Shown here: positions 36,824 through 47,200 of the stretch, piece by piece
How the letters are laid out: each line of letters begins with the position of its first letter
Position numbering within the stretch: position 1 is the first letter of the stretch
Source: Nocardioides sp. 1609
GTDB taxonomy: Bacteria; Actinomycetota; Actinomycetes; Propionibacteriales; Nocardioidaceae
Assembly (NCBI RefSeq): GCF_004522105.1
Contig: NZ_SPUJ01000003.1
Span: forward strand, 806,001-870,000
Direction of reading: 5' to 3'
DNA: 64,000 nucleotides
The notes under the pieces: model-generated
The model's database searches: none
What the model was told of the DNA's origin: nothing
Seen by the model: the letters and a program-made list of their open reading frames with translations, nothing else
Program-made: the position numbers and the translations under genes

Positions 36824-37470
36824 AGGCTCAGCACCCAGTTGCGCAGCAGTGCCGCCCCGGCGTCCCCCGACTTCTCGGGGTGGAACTGGGTCGCGCTCAG
36901 GGGCCCGTTCTCCACGGCCGCCACGAACCGGTCGCCGCGCTGCTCCGACGGCCCGGTCTCGGCCCAGGTGACGAGCGGTGCCCGGGTGTGCCCGGTGGTG
37001 ACGAGGTCCCAGGTGCGTGCGGCGTAGGAGTGGACGAAGTAGAACCGCTCGTCCTCGATGCCGGCGAACAGGCTGGTCCCATCCGGGACGTCGACGGTGT
37101 TCCAGCCCATGTGCGGGACGACGTCGGCCTCGAGCCGCGAGATCGTGCCCGGCCACTCGTCGCACCCAGCGGTCTCGACCCCGTGCTCGACGCCGCGCTC
37201 GAAGAGGACCTGCATGCCGACGCAGATGCCGAGCACCGGGCGGCCGCCGGCGAGGCGGCGTCCGATGATCCGGTCTCCCTTGACCGCGCGAAGCCCGGCC
37301 ATGCACGCGGCGTACGCCCCGACGCCGGGGACGAGCAGCCCGTCGGCCTCCAGCGCGGCCTCGAAGTCGCCGGTCAGCGTGACGTCGGCCCCGGCGCGCT
37401 CCACCGCGCGCACGGCGGAGCGCAGGTTGCCCGAGCCGTAGTCGAGGACGACGACGGAGGGTGTGGTCAC
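36820..37470 (-). CDS. hisH: Imidazole glycerol phosphate synthase, glutaminase subunit
   Basis: Class I glutamine amidotransferase supplying ammonia to HisF; 216 residues. N-terminal [21 protein letters not shown], nucleophile Cys in [15 protein letters not shown], and the His/Glu of the triad in [10 protein letters not shown]. It overlaps hisB and the small membrane protein gene by four bases each. Confidence 0.96.
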   Translation of the reverse strand: MTTPSVVVLDYGSGNLRSAVRAVERAGADVTLTGDFEAALEADGLLVPGVGAYAACMAGLRAVKGDRIIGRRLAGGRPVLGICVGMQVLFERGVEHGVETAGCDEWPGTISRLEADVVPHMGWNTVDVPDGTSLFAGIEDERFYFVHSYAARTWDLVTTGHTRAPLVTWAETGPSEQRGDRFVAAVENGPLSATQFHPEKSGDAGAALLRNWVLSL

Positions 37471-38084
37471 AGCGCACCCTTGGTGCTGGGGATGCCCGTC
37501 TCGCGCGGGTCGATGGCGACGGCGTCGCGGAAGGCCCGCGCGAACGCCTTGAACTGGGTCTCCACGATGTGGTGCGGCTCGCGGCCGGCCAGCACCCGCA
37601 CGTGCAGGGCGAGGTGACCGTGGAACGCGATGGTCTCGAAGACGTGCCGCGTCAGCGAGCCGAGGTAGGCGACGCTGCCGGGGACGCCGCCGCCGAGCGC
37701 GACGTACTGCTGGCCCTCGGGCTCGCCGGTGTGCACGCAGTACGGGCGCCCGGACACGTCGACGACGGCCTGGACGAGCGCCTCGTCGAGCGGCACGGTG
37801 GCGTCGCCGAAGCGGCGGATGCCGGACTTGTCGCCGAGGGCCTGGCGCAGCGCCTGGCCGAGGGCGATGGCGGTGTCCTCGACGGTGTGGTGGCCGTCGA
37901 TGTGGACGTCGCCCTCGGTGCGCGCGACGAGGTCGACCAGGCTGTGCCGGGCGAACGCGGTGAGCATGTGGTCGTAGAACCCGACGCCGGTGGAGATGTC
38001 GTGTCGGCCCGAGCCGTCGAGGTCGACCTCGACGAGCACCTTCGACTCGCTGGTCTGGCGCTCGATGCGTGCGGTGCGGGTCAT
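37467..38084 (-). CDS. hisB: Imidazoleglycerol-phosphate dehydratase
   Basis: Dehydrates imidazole glycerol phosphate, 205 residues; monofunctional, without the HisN phosphatase domain. The manganese-binding motifs are [16 protein letters not shown] and [17 protein letters not shown] in the first half, with their repeat-domain equivalents [10 protein letters not shown] and [16 protein letters not shown] in the second. ATG with GGAG upstream and a 4-base overlap with hisC. Confidence 0.96.
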   Translation of the reverse strand: MTRTARIERQTSESKVLVEVDLDGSGRHDISTGVGFYDHMLTAFARHSLVDLVARTEGDVHIDGHHTVEDTAIALGQALRQALGDKSGIRRFGDATVPLDEALVQAVVDVSGRPYCVHTGEPEGQQYVALGGGVPGSVAYLGSLTRHVFETIAFHGHLALHVRVLAGREPHHIVETQFKAFARAFRDAVAIDPRETGIPSTKGAL

Positions 38085-39187
38085 GCGATCTCCTTCAGGG
38101 CCCTGGTGAGGGCGTGCTTGAACGACGTCATCTCCTCGGCGGTGCCGACCGAGACCCGGAGCCAGCCGTCGGGGCCAGTCTCGCGGATCAGCACCCCCTG
38201 GTCGAGCAGGGCCTGCCACACCGCGTGCCGGTCGGCGAAGGTCCCGAAGAGCACGAAGTTCGCGTCGGAGTCGGCGACGTCGAGCCCCTGCCCACGCAGC
38301 CAGCTGACGGTGGCGTCGCGCTCGGCGCGCAGGTCGTCGACCCGGCCCAGCAGCTCGGGGGCGTGGCGCAGCGCGGCCAGCGCGACGGCCTGGGTGACCG
38401 CCGAGAGGTGGTACGGGAGCCGGACGACGCGGACGGCGTCGCAGATCTCCGCGGCGGCGGCCAGGTAGCCCAGGCGGGCGCCGGCGAGCGCGAACGCCTT
38501 GCTCATCGTGCGCGACACGACGAGGTTGCGGTGCACGGGCAGCAGCTCGAGGGCGCTCGGCGTGCCGGCCCGCCGGAACTCGCCGTAGGCCTCGTCGACC
38601 ACGACCACTCCCCCGTCGCCGACCGCCTCGCACAGCATGGTGACGGCCTCGGGCGGCAGCGCGGTGCCGGTCGGGTTGTTGGGCGAGGGCAGCAGGACGA
38701 CCGAGGGCCGCTCGGCCTCGACGAGCTCGCGGGCGGCGTCGAGGTCGAGGCTGAAGTCGCTCTCGCGACGTCCGGTCAGCCAGCGGGTGTGGGTGTCGCG
38801 CGCGTACTCCGGATACATCGAGTACGTCGGCGCGAAGCTGACCGCGGTGCGGCCGGGGCCTCCGAAGGCCTGCAGGAGCTGGAGCATGACCTCGTTGGAG
38901 CCGTTCGCCGCCCAGACCTGCTCGGGCGCGACGGGCACCCCGGCGCTGTCGCCCGACAGGTAGGCAGCGAGCCCGGCCCGGAGGTCGGTGAACTCGCGGT
39001 CGGGGTAGCGGTTGAGCGACGTCGTCGCCTGCGCCACCGAGGTCGCGACGTCGGCGACGACGGCAGCCGAGGGGGCGTAGGGGTTCTCGTTGACGTTGAG
39101 CTGGACCGGCACCAGGTCGACGGGGAGCTGCGGGGCGCCGTACGGCTCGATGCCGCGCAGCTCCTCCCGGATCGGCGGGAAGGTCAT
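38081..39187 (-). CDS. hisC: Histidinol-phosphate aminotransferase
   Basis: PLP aminotransferase acting on imidazole acetol phosphate with glutamate, 368 residues. It shows [11 protein letters not shown] near the N-terminus, [31 protein letters not shown], and the PLP lysine in [18 protein letters not shown]. The ending [13 protein letters not shown] is typical. It is coupled by 4-base overlaps to hisD and hisB. Confidence 0.96.
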   Translation of the reverse strand: MTFPPIREELRGIEPYGAPQLPVDLVPVQLNVNENPYAPSAAVVADVATSVAQATTSLNRYPDREFTDLRAGLAAYLSGDSAGVPVAPEQVWAANGSNEVMLQLLQAFGGPGRTAVSFAPTYSMYPEYARDTHTRWLTGRRESDFSLDLDAARELVEAERPSVVLLPSPNNPTGTALPPEAVTMLCEAVGDGGVVVVDEAYGEFRRAGTPSALELLPVHRNLVVSRTMSKAFALAGARLGYLAAAAEICDAVRVVRLPYHLSAVTQAVALAALRHAPELLGRVDDLRAERDATVSWLRGQGLDVADSDANFVLFGTFADRHAVWQALLDQGVLIRETGPDGWLRVSVGTAEEMTSFKHALTRALKEIA

Positions 39188-40527
39188 GGCAGCCCGTCGG
39201 GCTCGACGTCGGGCTCGACGTCGGCGAACCTGACCCGCACGGCCTGGCCGTGCCCGGGCAGGTCCTCGGCCTCGGCGAGGGTGACGACGTGGTCGGCGAC
39301 CTCGGCGAGCGCCGCGCGGCTGTAGTCGACGACGTGCACGGACTTCAGGAACGCGCGCACGGAGAGACCCGAGGAGTGGCAGGCGCACCCGCCGGTGGGC
39401 AGCACGTGGTTGGAGCCGGCGCAGTAGTCGCCGAGGCTCACCGGCGCGTGCGGACCGACGAAGATCGCGCCGGCGTTGCGCACGCGCGCGGCCCAGGAGG
39501 CGGCGTCGGTGGTCTGGATCTCGAGGTGCTCGGCGCCGTAGGCGTTGACGACGTCGAGGCCCTGCTCGAGGTCGTCGACCAGGACGACGCCCGACTGCGC
39601 GCCGGCGAGCGCGGTGCGGATCCGCTCGACGTGCTTGGTGGCCGGGACCTGCACCTCGAGCTCGGCGAGGACCGCGTCGGCCAGGGCCTCGGACGGGGTC
39701 ACGAGCACCGCAGCCGCGAGCGGGTCGTGCTCGGCCTGGCTGACCAGGTCGGCGGCGACGTGCGCGGGCACGGCGGTGTCGTCGGCGAGCACGACGATCT
39801 CGGTCGGCCCGGCCTCGGAGTCGATGCCGACCAGGCCCTTCAGGATCCGCTTGGCCGTGACGACGTAGATGTTGCCGGGACCGGTGACCAGGTCGACGCG
39901 GCGGCAGGGCGCGGTGCCGTGGGCGAACATCGCGATCGCCTGGGCTCCCCCGACGGCGTACACCTCGTCGATGCCGAGCAGCGCGCAGGCGGCCAGGATG
40001 GTCGGGTGCGGGAGGCCGCCGTGGTCGCGCTGCGGCGGGCTGGCGAGCGCGATCGAGCCGACGCCGGCGGTCTGGGCCGGGACGACGTTCATCAGCACGC
40101 TGGACACGAGCGGCGCGAGACCGCCGGGCACGTAGAGGCCGACCCGGTCGACCGGGATCTTGCGGTGGGTGACCGTGGCGCCGGGGCCGAGCTCGGTGGT
40201 GACGTCGTGCTCGAGCTCGCGGGCGCAGGTGGCGCGCAGGCGACGGATCGACTCCTCCAGCCCGGCGCGGATCCCCGGGTCGAGGGTCTCGAGCGCGGCG
40301 GTGATCGTTGCTGCCGGCACCCGGATGTCGTCGTCGGCGGTGCCGCCGTCGAAGCGCGCGTTGAGCTCGAGGATCGCGTCGAGACCACGGGTACGGACGG
40401 CCTCGCAGATGTCGTGGACGGCGGGGATCGCCGCCTCGACGTCGAAGTCCGCGCGCGGCACGGCGGCGCGGTAGTCGACGGGAGCGCCTGAGGCGAGAGC
40501 TCCCCGGAGGTCGATGCGGCGGATCAT
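39184..40527 (-). CDS. hisD: Histidinol dehydrogenase
   Basis: Oxidises histidinol to histidine in two NAD-dependent steps, 447 residues. Signatures are [52 protein letters not shown] and, at the zinc site, [18 protein letters not shown]. First gene of the hisDCBH-(membrane protein)-priA-hisF operon. The ATG has TAGAAT exactly 6 bases upstream, so the operon is probably read from a leaderless promoter. Confidence 0.97.
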   Translation of the reverse strand: MIRRIDLRGALASGAPVDYRAAVPRADFDVEAAIPAVHDICEAVRTRGLDAILELNARFDGGTADDDIRVPAATITAALETLDPGIRAGLEESIRRLRATCARELEHDVTTELGPGATVTHRKIPVDRVGLYVPGGLAPLVSSVLMNVVPAQTAGVGSIALASPPQRDHGGLPHPTILAACALLGIDEVYAVGGAQAIAMFAHGTAPCRRVDLVTGPGNIYVVTAKRILKGLVGIDSEAGPTEIVVLADDTAVPAHVAADLVSQAEHDPLAAAVLVTPSEALADAVLAELEVQVPATKHVERIRTALAGAQSGVVLVDDLEQGLDVVNAYGAEHLEIQTTDAASWAARVRNAGAIFVGPHAPVSLGDYCAGSNHVLPTGGCACHSSGLSVRAFLKSVHVVDYSRAALAEVADHVVTLAEAEDLPGHGQAVRVRFADVEPDVEPDGLP

Positions 40528-40533
40528 GGCTCG

Positions 40534-40539
40534 ATTCTA
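40534..40539 (-). promoter_or_regulatory. Leaderless -10 box of the his operon
   Basis: TAGAAT on the minus strand followed by CGAGCC and the hisD ATG at 40527. It is the best match to consensus among the leaderless boxes in the window. Confidence 0.6.
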
Positions 40540-40605
40540 GGTGGGAGGCCCGCCACGCTCGGACGCGGTGGCGCAGCATGGCCCTCAGGGGTGGCCGGGG
40601 CCCGT

Positions 40606-40611
40606 TAGGTT
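40606..40611 (+). promoter_or_regulatory. Leaderless -10 box of the gene at 40618
   Basis: TAGGTT followed by GGGCAC and the GTG start at 40618; divergent from the hisD box. Confidence 0.55.
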
Positions 40612-40617
40612 GGGCAC

Positions 40618-41283
40618 GTGACCGAGCAGCTGCCCATGTTCCCGCTCAACGCGGTGCTGTTCCCGGGGCTCAGCGTGCCGCTGCACGTCTTCGAGGACCG
40701 CTATCGCGCCCTGGTCCACCACCTGCTCCGGATCGAGGACCCGACGGAGCGGCTCTTCGGCTCCGTCGGCGTCCGCGAGGGCTACGAGGTCGGCGACCAC
40801 GGAGCGCAGTCGCTGTTCCGCGTCGGCTGCAAGGCGCTGCTCACCGAGATCGAGTCGCACGGCGACGGCACCTTCGACGTCGTCGCCGTCGGGCTCGAGC
40901 GGATCCAGCTCGACCGGCTCGACACCAGCGGCCCGTTCCCGGTCGGCCACGTCGAGGAGCTCCCCGAGCCCACCTCGCACGTCGCCCCCGAGGTCCTCGA
41001 CCGGGCGCGGTCGACGTTCACCGCCTACCGCCAGGCGCTGTCGGAGATCCGTGCCGACCCCTACGAGGGCATGCTGCCGCGCGACGCGTCGTACCTGTCG
41101 TGGACGCTGGCCGCCTGCGCGCCGCTGCCCCTGCACGACCGGCAGGCGCTGCTCGAGGCCGACGACGCCGGCGAGCGGCTGGTGCTGGTCACCGACCTGC
41201 TCCGCTCCGAGCTGCGCGCGATGAACGTCATCCCCTCGCTGCCGGCCACGGAGGTGGCCCGGACCCGCTGGTCGCCGAACTGA
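40618..41283 (+). CDS. LON peptidase substrate-binding domain protein
   Basis: A 221-residue protein consisting of the Lon N-terminal (substrate-binding) domain only, with no ATPase or protease part. The family start QLPMFPLNAVLFPGLSVPLHVFEDRYR is clear. Such stand-alone proteins are widespread, but their role is not established. The GTG start is leaderless-like. The stop overlaps the following YbaK gene by one base (TGATG). Confidence 0.9.
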   Translation: MTEQLPMFPLNAVLFPGLSVPLHVFEDRYRALVHHLLRIEDPTERLFGSVGVREGYEVGDHGAQSLFRVGCKALLTEIESHGDGTFDVVAVGLERIQLDRLDTSGPFPVGHVEELPEPTSHVAPEVLDRARSTFTAYRQALSEIRADPYEGMLPRDASYLSWTLAACAPLPLHDRQALLEADDAGERLVLVTDLLRSELRAMNVIPSLPATEVARTRWSPN

Positions 41284-41780
41284 TGGCGAGGCGGAAGCCG
41301 GCCGGGGCGGGCGGCACCCCGGCCACCGTCGCCCTGACGGCGGCCGGGATCGACTTCGTCCTGCGCGAGTACCACCACGACCCGCGGGCGGAGTCCTACG
41401 GTTCGGAGGCCGCCGAGGCGCTCGGCGTCGAGCCTGCGCGGGTGTACAAGACCCTGCTCGCCGACGTCGACGGCCGGCTGGTCGTCGGCGTCGTCCCGGT
41501 GACCGGCCAGCTCGACCTCAAGGCGCTGGCCCGCGCGGCCGGGGGCCGCAAGGCCCAGATGGCCGACCCGGCGGCAGCCGAGCGCGCCACCGGGTACGTC
41601 GTCGGCGGCATCTCCCCGATCGGGCAGAAGCGCGCGCACCCCACGGTCGTCGACGCCGGCGCCCTCGACCACGACACGGTCCTGGTCTCGGGCGGACGGC
41701 GGGGCCTCGACCTCGAGCTGGCTCCGGCCGACCTGGTCGCGGTCACGGGTGCCACCACGGCCCCGATCGGCCGGAGCTGA
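41283..41780 (+). CDS. ybaK: Cys-tRNA(Pro) deacylase YbaK/EbsC type
   Basis: A 165-residue editing-domain protein that hydrolyses Cys-tRNA(Pro) mischarged by prolyl-tRNA synthetase. The family pattern is visible as HDPRAESYGSEAAEALGVEPARVYKTLL, a central conserved lysine region LDLKALARAAGGRKAQMA, and VVGGISPIGQKRAHPTVVD. It is translationally coupled to the upstream Lon-substrate-domain gene and convergent with the DUF3352 gene. Confidence 0.93.
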   Translation: MARRKPAGAGGTPATVALTAAGIDFVLREYHHDPRAESYGSEAAEALGVEPARVYKTLLADVDGRLVVGVVPVTGQLDLKALARAAGGRKAQMADPAAAERATGYVVGGISPIGQKRAHPTVVDAGALDHDTVLVSGGRRGLDLELAPADLVAVTGATTAPIGRS

Positions 41781-41789
41781 GCAGACGGC

Positions 41790-43568
41790 TCAGTCGACGG
41801 TGATCCGCAGCATGCTGTGCGCGACGTCGTCGTCGTCGACCCAGGCCGACAGCCCGGCCGCGCTGAGCGGCTCGAGGTTGGCGGCGACCTCGTCGTCGCC
41901 CGCCGCGAGCCGGTCGAGCCACGAGCCGGCGTCGAAGTTCACGAACAGCACCGCCGAGGCGTCCTCGGACTCGGGGACGACGTCCTGGTAGGCGTCCGTG
42001 GCACCGAGGTCGCCGTCGTCGAGCAGGGAGTCGACGTAGTCGGCGGAGAAGCCGGCAGCGACGTGGTCGCCCTCGCTGCGGTGCTCCACCCCGGCCTCGG
42101 CGGCGTCGAGCTCCTCCAGGATCGACTCGATCCGGTCGGTGTCGCCCTCGACCTTGATGCCGACCGGCAGGCCGGTCGGGTCCGGCATCCCCCCGACCTC
42201 GGAGACGTCGATGTCACCGCTCACGGCGAGCGCGGCCGACTCCCCGAGCAGGGCCTCGGCGTCCTCGGGAAGCTCGAGACCGGTCTCCTGCTCGATGGTC
42301 GCGATCATCTCGTCGACGTCGAGCACGCCGCCGCTGCCCGCGGCGACGCCCTCGACGAGGGCGTCGAACCAGCCCTCCTCGAACCCGAGGCCGAGCGCCA
42401 TCGCGGTGTCGTCGGGCAGCGTCGCGACGACGTCGTCGCCGCGCTCGGACGCCGGGAGCGCGTCGAGACCGCTGACGGCACCGCCGGTGGCCGCCTCGAC
42501 CTCGAGACCGCCGTCGTCGAAGCGCACCTTGAGGGCCATCCCCTCGAAGTCCTCGAGCTGGTCGCGCAGCTCGGACGCCGCTGCGTCGGGCTCGGGAACC
42601 TCGACGTCGCCGCACGGCGGCACGACGGGGTCGATGTCGGTGCCGGGGTCGGCCGCGGCGCCCGGCGCGGGCGCGGGACAGCTGGGCACCGCCATCGCGG
42701 CCATGCCGCCGAACGACCCGACCGCCTCGGCGAGGAGCGGACCCGCCGCGGGGGCGGCGTAGGCGGTGAGGATGCCCTCGTCGCCGGCGGCGTCGGTCCA
42801 CCTGACGAAGTCGTCGTCGTCGGACAGCGGCGCGTCGGCGGCCGCGTCGGTGACCTGCTCGGCGAGGTCGTCGGTCTCGGCGAGCACGACCCAGTCACCC
42901 TGGACCGACCAGCCGCCCAGGTCGTCGCCGCCCTCGCCCAGGCAGCCGAGCAGCTGCTCGAGGCCCTCCTCGGCCGCGTCGGCGTCGGTGACCTGGAGGA
43001 CGCCGACAGCCGCGACGTCGTCGACGTCGCCGTTCCCGTCGCCGAGGTCGACGGCGGCCATCGCGAACCGGTCACCGAGCCACGGCTCGATGTCGTCGGC
43101 GTAGTCGATGTCGGGGCAGACGCCCTCCTCGCGCTGGACCAGCTCGACGAGGGTCCGGCGCAGGTCGTCGTCGCGGTCGACGTCGACGTTCTCCTCGAAC
43201 GCCGGGAACTTCTCGAGGGCGTCGAGCGCGGCCAGCTTCTGCTTGCCGCTGGGGTCGAGGTCGACGCTCACGTAGGCGACCGTGCTGTCGGGCAGCGCCT
43301 CGGCCGGCTGCGGACCGGTGGCGAAGTAGGCGCTCCACGCGAAGTAGCCCCCGGTGCCGATCGCGGCGATGCCGGCGATCGCGCCGCCCGCGATGGCGGC
43401 GCGGCGGCGTCCACCCGAGGGAACCGGGCCGTCGGCACGCGACGACGGGACCGGGCCGGAGGAGGAACCGCTGTCGAGGAACTCGGGCGGACCCGAGGGC
43501 GGCGGACCCAGGGGCGGGCCGGGCGGCGGGCCCGCGGGAGGACCGGACGGAGGGAGCTGGCTGGACAT
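41790..43568 (-). CDS. DUF3352 membrane-anchored protein
   Basis: A 592-residue protein with a Pro/Gly-rich cytosolic N-terminus (~1-50), one membrane helix at ~57-80 (AAIAGGAIAGIAAIGTGGYFAW) and a very acidic extracytoplasmic domain of ~500 residues. It starts with LPDSTVAYVSVDLDPSGKQ, the recognisable beginning of the DUF3352 family, and contains the FEENVDVDRDDDL and LGDRFAMAAVDLG segments. The function of the family is unknown. The ATG at 43568 was chosen; longer open frame upstream has no good start. Confidence 0.88.
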   Translation of the reverse strand: MSSQLPPSGPPAGPPPGPPLGPPPSGPPEFLDSGSSSGPVPSSRADGPVPSGGRRRAAIAGGAIAGIAAIGTGGYFAWSAYFATGPQPAEALPDSTVAYVSVDLDPSGKQKLAALDALEKFPAFEENVDVDRDDDLRRTLVELVQREEGVCPDIDYADDIEPWLGDRFAMAAVDLGDGNGDVDDVAAVGVLQVTDADAAEEGLEQLLGCLGEGGDDLGGWSVQGDWVVLAETDDLAEQVTDAAADAPLSDDDDFVRWTDAAGDEGILTAYAAPAAGPLLAEAVGSFGGMAAMAVPSCPAPAPGAAADPGTDIDPVVPPCGDVEVPEPDAAASELRDQLEDFEGMALKVRFDDGGLEVEAATGGAVSGLDALPASERGDDVVATLPDDTAMALGLGFEEGWFDALVEGVAAGSGGVLDVDEMIATIEQETGLELPEDAEALLGESAALAVSGDIDVSEVGGMPDPTGLPVGIKVEGDTDRIESILEELDAAEAGVEHRSEGDHVAAGFSADYVDSLLDDGDLGATDAYQDVVPESEDASAVLFVNFDAGSWLDRLAAGDDEVAANLEPLSAAGLSAWVDDDDVAHSMLRITVD

Positions 43569-43638
43569 GAGGCGACCCGCTTTCAGGCACGGTGGGGCGT
43601 CGAGCCGGCGCACGGAGCGCCTGGCGCGACATTCTCGT

Positions 43639-44256
43639 CTACGACGGGTGTCTACCCGCGCCGGTTCCGCCCGAATCGCGCGGCGAGGTGAGGAAGTAGG
43701 TGAAGGTGAGGCCCACGAGGGCGGCGAAGGGCCAGGCCACGAACGGGCTGAGCCCGTCGAAACCGAGGCTGCCCGCCAGCATGGTGCCGTCGGCGGCGGA
43801 CGACGCCGCCGCGGCGGGGTCGGCCGGGCCGAGCGCCACGCCGAGCCGGTAGCTGATGATTCCGGCCAGCACCGCCCCGACGACCACGAAGGCGAGGGTG
43901 GCCAGCTCGGAGCGACGGCACAGCAGCGCGGCGGCGGTGCCAACCACGAGGCCCCCGACGAGGCCGACGACCACGTAGGTGCCGATGACGCCGAAGCCGT
44001 GGCCCAGGCTCTGGAAGTCACCGACGAAGAACTCGCCCTCGATCCGGTAGCCGAGCCGCCACTCCCCCTCGAACACGACGCCGTCGGGCGGGGTGACCCA
44101 TCGCTCCCAGAGCCAGCCGACGACCGCTCCGGCCAGCGCGAAGACCGCGAGGACCACCGCCCCCTCGACCGCGATGCCGCGCCACGGCACGGGGGGCCGC
44201 GGGCCGGGGTGCGAGGGCGGCGCCGGGATCTCGGGCGCGGGCAGGTCGGTGGTCAC
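43639..44256 (-). CDS. Hypothetical membrane protein coupled to dnaE
   Basis: A 205-residue protein with a Pro-rich N-terminus (PAPEIPAPPSHPGPRPPVP) and four membrane helices (~32-52, ~85-110, ~120-140, ~170-192). The GTG overlaps the dnaE stop by four bases (GTGA). There is a segment FEGEWRLGYRIEGEFFVGDFQ in the first extracytoplasmic loop. No family recognised with confidence; many actinobacteria have a DUF2567-like membrane protein in a similar position. Confidence 0.8.
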   Translation of the reverse strand: MTTDLPAPEIPAPPSHPGPRPPVPWRGIAVEGAVVLAVFALAGAVVGWLWERWVTPPDGVVFEGEWRLGYRIEGEFFVGDFQSLGHGFGVIGTYVVVGLVGGLVVGTAAALLCRRSELATLAFVVVGAVLAGIISYRLGVALGPADPAAAASSAADGTMLAGSLGFDGLSPFVAWPFAALVGLTFTYFLTSPRDSGGTGAGRHPS

Positions 44257-47200
44257 CCGGTCAGACAACCCGGTCCGAGGAGCTGCTTCAAGTCGGCGAA
44301 CAGCGCCGGGGTCGGGGTGACCCGCAGCCGGTCGTCGAGGCGCATCAGCTTCGTCGACTGCCGCGACAGCAGCTTGAGCCGCACCTCGGTCATCCCGGGG
44401 TGGGTGCCGAGGACGTCGCGCAGCTGCTCGATGACCGGGGCGGTGCAGCGGGTGGACGGCAGGCTGATGGTCACCGGACCGCTCGGACCCTCGGAGAGGT
44501 CGGGCACCGAGATCTCCTGCCCGTGGATCTCGGGCTGGTCCTTGCTCTTGGAGAGCCGGCCCTTGACCGTGATGATGGCGTCCTCGACCAGGTGCGGGCT
44601 CGCGAGCTGGTAGGCGCTGGGGAAGAGCAGCACGTCGATCGCACCGTCGAGGTCCTCGACCGTGATCATCGCCCAGGCGTCGCCGCGCTTGGTGATCTTG
44701 CGCTGGACCGAGGTGATGAGGCCGCTGATCGTGATCGGCGAGCCGTCCGAGCGCTCCTCGTCGAGCATCAGCTGCCCGATCGTGCAGTCGGTGCCGGTGG
44801 ACAGGACGTGCTCGAGACCGAGGAGCGGGTGGTCGGAGACGTAGAGCCCGAGCATGTCGCGCTCGTGGCCGAGCAGGGTCATCTTGTCCCACTCGTCGAT
44901 CTCCGGGACGACGACGGTGATGCCGAAGCCCCCGCCGCCCTCGTCGTCGTCGAGACCGGCGAACAGGGAGTCCTGGCCGATGGCCTCGTTGCGCTTGATG
45001 TCGACGTACTGGTCGACGGCGGTCTCGTGGATCGCGACCAGGGCCTTGCGCTTGAGCTTCATCTCGTCGAACGCGCCGGCCTTGATCAGCGACTCGAGGA
45101 CCCGCTTGTTGCACACCAGGGCGGGGACCTTGCCCATGAAGTCGTTGAAGTCGGCGTAGCGCCCCTTCTCCTCGCGGCCGGCCACGATGCCGTCGACGAC
45201 GTTGGCGCCGACGTTGCGGACCGCGGTGAGGCCGAAGCGGATGTCGCGCCCGACCGGGGTGAAGTTGGCCGACGACTCGTTGACGTCGGGCGGGAGCACC
45301 TGGATCTTCATCCGCCGGCACTCGTTGAGGTAGATCGCGGACTTGTCCTTGTCGTCGCGCGTCGAGGTCAGCAGCGCCGCCATGTACTCGGCCGGGTAGT
45401 TGGCCTTGAGGTAGGCGGTCCAGTAGGAGACCAGACCGTAGGCCGCGGAGTGCGCCTTGTTGAAGGCGTAGTCGGAGAACGGCAGCAGGATGTCCCACAG
45501 CGTCTTGATCGCGGCGCCGGAGTAGCCGTTGGCGGTCATGCCGGCGGAGAACCCGGCGAACTGCTTGTCCAGCTCCTCCTTCTTCTTCTTGCCCATCGCG
45601 CGCCGCAGGATGTCGGCCTGGCCCAGCGTGTAGCCCGCGAGCTTCTGGGCGATGGCCATGACCTGCTCCTGGTAGACGATCAGGCCGTAGGTCTCGCCGA
45701 GCACGTCCTCGAGGGCATCGGCCAGCTCGGGGTGGATCGCCTCGACCGGCTCGCGACCGGTCTTGCGGCGGGCGTACTTGTTGTGGGAGTCGGCGCCCAT
45801 CGGGCCCGGTCGGTAGAGCGCACCGACGGCCGAGATGTCCTCGAAGGTGTCGGGGCGCATCGAGCGCAGCAGCGCGCGCATCGGCCCGCCGTCGAGCTGG
45901 AAGACACCCAGGGTGTCGCCGCGCTGGAGCAGCCCGTAGGTGGCCTCGTCGGTGAGCTCGAGGTCCTCCAGGACGACGGTCTCGCCGCGGTTGGCCTCGA
46001 TGTTCTTCACCGCGTCGTCGAGGACGGTGAGGTTGCGCAGCCCCAGGAAGTCCATCTTGATGAGCCCGAGGCTCTCGCAGGTCGGATAGTCGAACTGCGT
46101 GATCATGGCGCCATCGGAGGGCCGCTTGAGCATCGGGATGATGTCGAGGAGCGGCTCGCTGGACATGATCACGCCGGCCGCGTGCACGCCCCACTGCCGC
46201 TTGAGGCCCTCAATGCCCATCGCGGTGTCGACGACCCGCTTGACGTCGTTGTCGCCGTCGTAGAGGGCGCGGAACTCGCCGCCCTCCCCGTAGCGCTTGT
46301 GCTCGGGGTTGAAGATCTCCTGCAGCGGGACGTCCTTGCCCATCACCGCGGCCGGCATGGCCTTGGTGATCCGGTCGCCCATCGCGAAGGGGTAGGCGAG
46401 GATCCGGCTGGAGTCCTTGACGGCCTGCTTGGCCTTGATGGTGCCGTAGGTGACGATGTAGGAGACGCGCTCGTCGCCGTACTTGTCGGTGACGTAGCGG
46501 ATGACCTCACCGCGCCGGCGCTCGTCGAAGTCGATGTCGAAGTCGGGCATCGAGACGCGGTCGGGGTTGAGGAACCGCTCGAAGATCAGGCCGTGGACGA
46601 GCGGGTCGAGGTCGGTGATCCGCATCGCGTAGGCGACCATCGAGCCGGCACCGGAGCCGCGGCCGGGACCGACCCGGATGCCGTTCTTCTTGGCCCAGTT
46701 GATGAAGTCGGCGACGACCAGGAAGTAGCCGGAGAAGCCCATCCGGGTGATCACGTCGATCTCGAACTCGGCCTGCTTGCGCGAGGCCTCCGGGACGCCG
46801 TGGGGGTAGCGCACGGCGAGCCCGGTCTCGACCTCCTTGACCAGCCAGGAGTCCTCGTTCTCCCCCGGCGGGCACGGGAACTTCGGCATGAAGGTGCCGC
46901 TGCCCTCGGTGAAGGCGACGTCGCAGCGCTCGGCGATGAGCAGGGTGTTGTCGCACGCCTCGGGGAGGTCGCGCCACAGGTGACGCATCTCCTCGGCCGT
47001 CTTGAGGTAGTAGCCGTCGCCGGAGAACGCGAAGCGCTGCCCCGGCCCGTCTCCGGCCGGGATGTCCATCGTCGACCCGGAGTTGATGCACAGGAGGTGC
47101 TCCTGCGACGGCGCGTCCTCCTTGTTGACGTAGTGGGAGTCGTTGGTCGCCAGGAGCGGGATCTGCAGGTCCTTGGCGAGGCGGAGCAGGCCGTCGCGGA